Source of the DNA: Treponema sp.
GTDB taxonomy: Bacteria; Spirochaetota; Spirochaetia; Treponematales; Breznakiellaceae
Length of the DNA: 8,665 nt
NCBI GenBank assembly: GCA_031288815.1
Contig: JAITQR010000363.1
Coordinates: 1 to 8,665, forward strand
Reading direction: 5' to 3'
Shown: positions 5,844 through 8,665 of the stretch, in pieces
Numbering within the stretch: position 1 is the first letter of the stretch
How the letters are laid out: the number at the start of each line of letters is the position of its first letter
The notes under the pieces: generated by a model
What the model was told of the DNA's origin: nothing
Database searches by the model: none
Seen by the model: only the letters and a program-made list of their open reading frames with translations
Translations under genes and position numbers: made by a program

Positions 5844-6380
5844 TTGCTTCAAAAGGCGGAAGCCGGGCCTTCCCGGAACCGGGGCTCAAAACCCTTCCGC
5901 ATCCTTGGCCTGGACCCGGGCCTGGCCTCCACCGGCTGGGGGCTTGTGGAGGTGTCGGGGAACCGGCTTCGTTACCTTGCCCATGGCTGCGTCCAGACAG
6001 AGGCGTCCCGCCCCCGGGGGGAGCGCCTTTTTTTTATTTACCGGGAAATATGCGGGGTTCTGGAAACCTACAAGCCCCGGGAAGGGGCAATCGAGAACCT
6101 GTACTTCGGCAAGAACGTTAGCAGCGCCATGGCGGTGGCGGAAGCCCGGGGGGTTATTACCCTGGCCCTGGTCCAGCGGGGGCTGGAGGTAACGGAATTT
6201 ACCCCCGGGGCCATCAAGATCGGGGTGGCGGGCGTAAGCAGGGCCGGGAAAGAGCAGGTGCAGGAAATGGTCCGCCTTATCCTGGGACTTGAATCCGTCC
6301 CCAAGCCGGATCACGCCGCCGACGCCCTGGCCGCGGCGATTTGCGCCGCCCACAACGGGCCGGCCATAGCCCGTCCTTGA
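5844..6380 (+). CDS. ruvC: Crossover junction endodeoxyribonuclease RuvC
   Basis: RuvC cuts Holliday junctions as a dimer, working with RuvAB. With the TTG at 5844 the protein has 178 residues. The RNase H-like catalytic set is present: Asp24 in ILGLDPGLASTGWG, Glu84 in AIENLYFGKN, and His157 plus Asp160 in PDHAADALAAAI. Having His rather than Asp at the third position is known from Thermus RuvC. The start is uncertain. No ATG, GTG or TTG lies next to the conserved FRILGLDPG, so translation must begin at TTG 5844 or TTG 5811 (the latter overlapping the yebC stop) or at a rarer codon. The extra N-terminal 20 residues or so look like low-complexity sequence read through a palindrome (CCGGG-CCTT-CCCGG at 5863-5876). 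Second gene of the ruv cluster. Confidence 0.92.
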   Translation: MLQKAEAGPSRNRGSKPFRILGLDPGLASTGWGLVEVSGNRLRYLAHGCVQTEASRPRGERLFFIYREICGVLETYKPREGAIENLYFGKNVSSAMAVAEARGVITLALVQRGLEVTEFTPGAIKIGVAGVSRAGKEQVQEMVRLILGLESVPKPDHAADALAAAICAAHNGPAIARP

Positions 6381-6411
6381 AACTCCCCTGTTCCCGGGTT
6401 ATCCTTTTTCC

Positions 6412-6999
6412 ATGTTCAACAGCATCCGGGGGACTATAACCGGAAAAAATCCCGACAGTGTTTTTATCCTTTCCGGGGGCGTTGAGTGGGATATTGCCGT
6501 ACCGGCCGCCGATATCGGGAAGCTTCCCCCCCTGGGGGAGGAAGGCCGGCTCTTCACCTGGCTCTACCACCGGGAGGATCAGATGAGGCTTTACGGCTTT
6601 GCCGACGAAAAGCGGCGGTCTACCTTTCTGGAACTTATCAAGGTCGAGGGCATCGGCCCCAAGGGGGGGCTTAAGATCCTGGGCGGCATCGATCAGGAGG
6701 AGCTTGAGGAGGCGCTGGAGGCGGAAGATCTGGGCCGGCTTGAACGGGTGCCCGGCCTGGGGAAGAAGACCGCCCAGAAGATGATCCTTGCCCTGCGGGG
6801 GAAACTCGTTAAGGGGGAAGATACGGCTTCCCCCTACGGGGACCTGGTCGAGGCTCTGGCGGGGATGGGTTACGAAAGGCGGGAAGCCCAGGACGCCCTG
6901 GGCAAGGCCGCGGGGGAGCTTGGCTCCGGCGTTCCGGGGCCGGAGAGGGAAGCCCTCCTTATCAAAAAGGCCATCGCCTATTTAAGCGGCGTCCGCTAG
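6412..6999 (+). CDS. ruvA: Holliday junction branch migration protein RuvA
   Basis: RuvA tetramers bind the four-way junction and load RuvB rings. The 195-residue protein has the OB-fold domain I (about 1-62, opening MFNSIRGTITG, with LYGFADEKRR at its end). Domain II carries two helix-hairpin-helix motifs, VEGIGPKGGLKIL and VPGLGKKTAQKMI, followed by LRGKL. After an acidic and flexible linker comes the small C-terminal domain III (about 143-195, LVEALAGMGYERREAQDAL), which contacts RuvB. The ATG matches the family start. No clear Shine-Dalgarno is seen in the 31 bp after ruvC, so initiation may depend on translation of ruvC. Confidence 0.95.
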   Translation: MFNSIRGTITGKNPDSVFILSGGVEWDIAVPAADIGKLPPLGEEGRLFTWLYHREDQMRLYGFADEKRRSTFLELIKVEGIGPKGGLKILGGIDQEELEEALEAEDLGRLERVPGLGKKTAQKMILALRGKLVKGEDTASPYGDLVEALAGMGYERREAQDALGKAAGELGSGVPGPEREALLIKKAIAYLSGVR

Positions 7000-7027
7000 C
7001 AGCCTGTCGAGAGAAGGTACCGCCGTA

Positions 7028-8056
7028 ATGGGAAAGAAGCAATCCGACATCCTCCATCCCGAAACCCCCATGAGCGAAGACAACAAGGATCTTTCCCTCA
7101 GGCCCCGGATCCTGAAAGATTTCCTGGGACAGAAGGCCATAAAGGATAACCTGGAGGTTTTTATCTCCGCCGCCAGGGAACGGAACGAAAGCCTGGACCA
7201 CCTCTTCCTTATCGGGCCTCCGGGCCTGGGAAAAACCACCCTGGCCCAGGTGGTGGCGAACGAGCTGGGAACCGGTTTTATTCAGACTTCGGCCCCGGCC
7301 CTGGACAAGCCCAAGGATCTGATAGGGCTCCTTACCAATCTGAACAAGCACGATGTTTTTTTTATCGACGAGATCCACCGGCTCAAGCCCGCCATAGAGG
7401 AGATGCTCTACATCGCCATGGAGGATTACATGCTTGACTGCGTGATCGGCCAGGGCCCCCACGCGCGGACCCTGCGTATCCCCCTTCAGCCCTTCACCCT
7501 GGTGGGGGCCACCACCAGGGCGGGGAATGTTTCAAGCCCCCTGACCGGCCGCTTCGGTATTACCTGCCGCTTTAACTACTACCAGGGGGAGGAGATGGAG
7601 GCCATCGTGCGCCGTTCCGCCGGGATACTGGAGATCGCCATCGACGCTAAGGCCGCGGCGGTTCTGGCCCGTTCGGCCAGGGGAACCCCCCGGATTGTGA
7701 ACCGGCTTTTGCGCCGCCTGCGGGACTTCGCCCAGTTCAGCGGCAGTTCCGCCATCAGCCTCCCGGTGGTGGAGGACGGGCTCAGGCGGCTGGGGGTCGA
7801 TTCCCTGGGCCTGGAGAGCCATGACCGGGAGATTCTGCGGATTATAATCGATCGTTACACCGGCGGCCCGGTAGGCGCCGAAACCCTGGCCATCTCTATC
7901 GGTGAATCGGTGGATACCCTGGAGGATTACTACGAGCCCTACCTCATCCAGGCGGGGCTTGTCCAGCGTACCCCCCGGGGCCGCATGGTCACCGCACTGG
8001 CCTACGAACACCTCCGCCTTGACCGGGGAGGCGGAAACGGGGGCTCCCTCTTTTGA
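7028..8056 (+). CDS. ruvB: Holliday junction DNA helicase RuvB
   Basis: RuvB is the AAA+ motor that pumps DNA through the RuvA-bound junction. The 342-residue protein shows LRPRILKDFLGQ (24-35), Walker A GPPGLGKTT (63-71), Walker B FFIDEIHRL with DEIH at 114-117, the RuvB hallmark GATTRAG (160-166), and the arginine finger Arg175 in LTGRFG (families often have LRDRFG). The sensor 2 region RGTPRIVNRLLRR follows. The C-terminal winged helix (about 255-335) has YTGGPVGAETLAISIGE and TPRGRMVT. The ATG at 7028 has GAAGG rather far upstream (7012-7016); an ATG at 7070 is an alternative start that would remove 14 residues. It is 28 bp after ruvA and overlaps queA by TTGA. Confidence 0.97.
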   Translation: MGKKQSDILHPETPMSEDNKDLSLRPRILKDFLGQKAIKDNLEVFISAARERNESLDHLFLIGPPGLGKTTLAQVVANELGTGFIQTSAPALDKPKDLIGLLTNLNKHDVFFIDEIHRLKPAIEEMLYIAMEDYMLDCVIGQGPHARTLRIPLQPFTLVGATTRAGNVSSPLTGRFGITCRFNYYQGEEMEAIVRRSAGILEIAIDAKAAAVLARSARGTPRIVNRLLRRLRDFAQFSGSSAISLPVVEDGLRRLGVDSLGLESHDREILRIIIDRYTGGPVGAETLAISIGESVDTLEDYYEPYLIQAGLVQRTPRGRMVTALAYEHLRLDRGGGNGGSLF

Positions 8057-8665
8057 AGCTTTCCGATTTTTCCTTTGATCTCCCCGAGGAACTCATCGCC
8101 CAGTATCCCCCGGCGGAACGGGGGCGATCCCGGCTTATGGTTCTGGATCGGGCAAGGGGCCGCCGGGAGCACCGCGTGGTGGGGGATCTTCCCGGCCTGC
8201 TCGAACCCGGCTCCCTTCTGGTGTTCAACGATTCCCGGGTCCGTAAGGCCCGGCTCCTGGGTAAATCCCCGGTCTCCGGGGCGGAGGTGGAATTCCTCCT
8301 CCTTGACAAGCTGGATGCCGGCGGCAGCCTCTGGCGGGTTATGAGCCGGCGCGCCAAGCGCCGCAAGCCGGGCAGCCGCTATGTGTTTGCCGGCCCCGCC
8401 GATGAGGTGACGGCGGAGATCGCCGGGGAGGAGGGGGAGTTCAGGCTGCTCCGTTTCGACCGGCCCATCGACGAGGCCTGGCTTGAGCGGTACGGACACA
8501 TACCCCTGCCGCCCTATATCAGGCGGGAAGACCAGGTTTCCGACAGCCATCGGTACCAGACCGTTTACGCCTCCCGGACCGGCTCCGCGGCGGCCCCCAC
8601 CGCGGGACTCCACTTTACCCGGCAGCTCCTCGCGGCCCTTGAGGCGGCGGGGATGGAGACCGCCT
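8053..8665 (+). CDS. queA: tRNA preQ1(34) S-adenosylmethionine ribosyltransferase-isomerase QueA (5' part)
   Basis: QueA moves the ribosyl part of S-adenosylmethionine onto preQ1 at tRNA position 34 and rearranges it to epoxyqueuosine, the precursor of queuosine. The 204 residues in view are the N-terminal part of a protein usually about 340-360 long; the rest lies beyond the right edge. Family motifs: LSDFSFDLPEELIAQYPPAERGRSRLMVLDR at 3-33, VFNDSRVRKARLLG from 57, GHIPLPPYIRR, RYQTVYA and APTAGLHFT (181-189). The TTG start overlaps the ruvB stop codon as TTGA, and KLSDFSFDLP follows directly as expected for the family. No strong ribosome binding site is near, so translation is probably coupled to ruvB. 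Confidence 0.95.
   Translation, partial: MKLSDFSFDLPEELIAQYPPAERGRSRLMVLDRARGRREHRVVGDLPGLLEPGSLLVFNDSRVRKARLLGKSPVSGAEVEFLLLDKLDAGGSLWRVMSRRAKRRKPGSRYVFAGPADEVTAEIAGEEGEFRLLRFDRPIDEAWLERYGHIPLPPYIRREDQVSDSHRYQTVYASRTGSAAAPTAGLHFTRQLLAALEAAGMETA

Overview
The window looks like ordinary chromosome from a GC-rich bacterium, most likely a spirochaete of the Treponema group. I infer this from the overall look of the proteins, the compact gene layout and the 'cacgaagg'-type intergenic repeat. No rRNA or lineage-specific marker is present, so the taxonomic call is only moderate. I see no phage, plasmid, CRISPR array, tRNA or rRNA.

Layout: positions 1-273 are a very long, nearly perfect inverted repeat that reaches the window edge. 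Next comes a minus-strand gene for a short sigma-70-family RNA polymerase sigma factor (350-1207). Its upstream region (1208-1512) is strikingly AT-rich. On the minus strand this region holds a textbook -24/-12 (sigma-54) promoter exactly where the sigma gene should start. On the plus strand it holds a -10/-35 promoter for the next operon. That operon is two genes overlapping by ATGA: a YciO/TsaC/Sua5-family protein (1513-2181) and a cardiolipin synthase (2178-3713). Convergent to it is a lone NeuB-family nonulosonic acid synthase (minus, 3759-4898). Divergent from neuB is a tightly packed plus-strand cluster: yebC, ruvC, ruvA, ruvB and the 5' part of queA, which runs off the right edge.

How the parts work together: RuvA, RuvB and RuvC form the Holliday-junction branch-migration and resolution machine. 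YebC is a frequent neighbour of ruvC, and QueA makes the queuosine precursor in tRNA. These genes overlap or abut, which suggests one operon with translational coupling; two of them (ruvC, queA) appear to use TTG starts.

The two most interesting points are regulatory. First, an alternative sigma-70-type factor appears to be driven by a sigma-54 promoter, a cascade logic known from RpoN-RpoS in Borrelia. Second, the same bulged hairpin occurs in two leaders (1441-1467 and 4932-4960) with compensating base changes, and a partial match lies at the yebC-ruvC junction. These look like a small dispersed palindromic element. I did not find a clearly new multi-gene system; the novelty here lies in the non-coding DNA.
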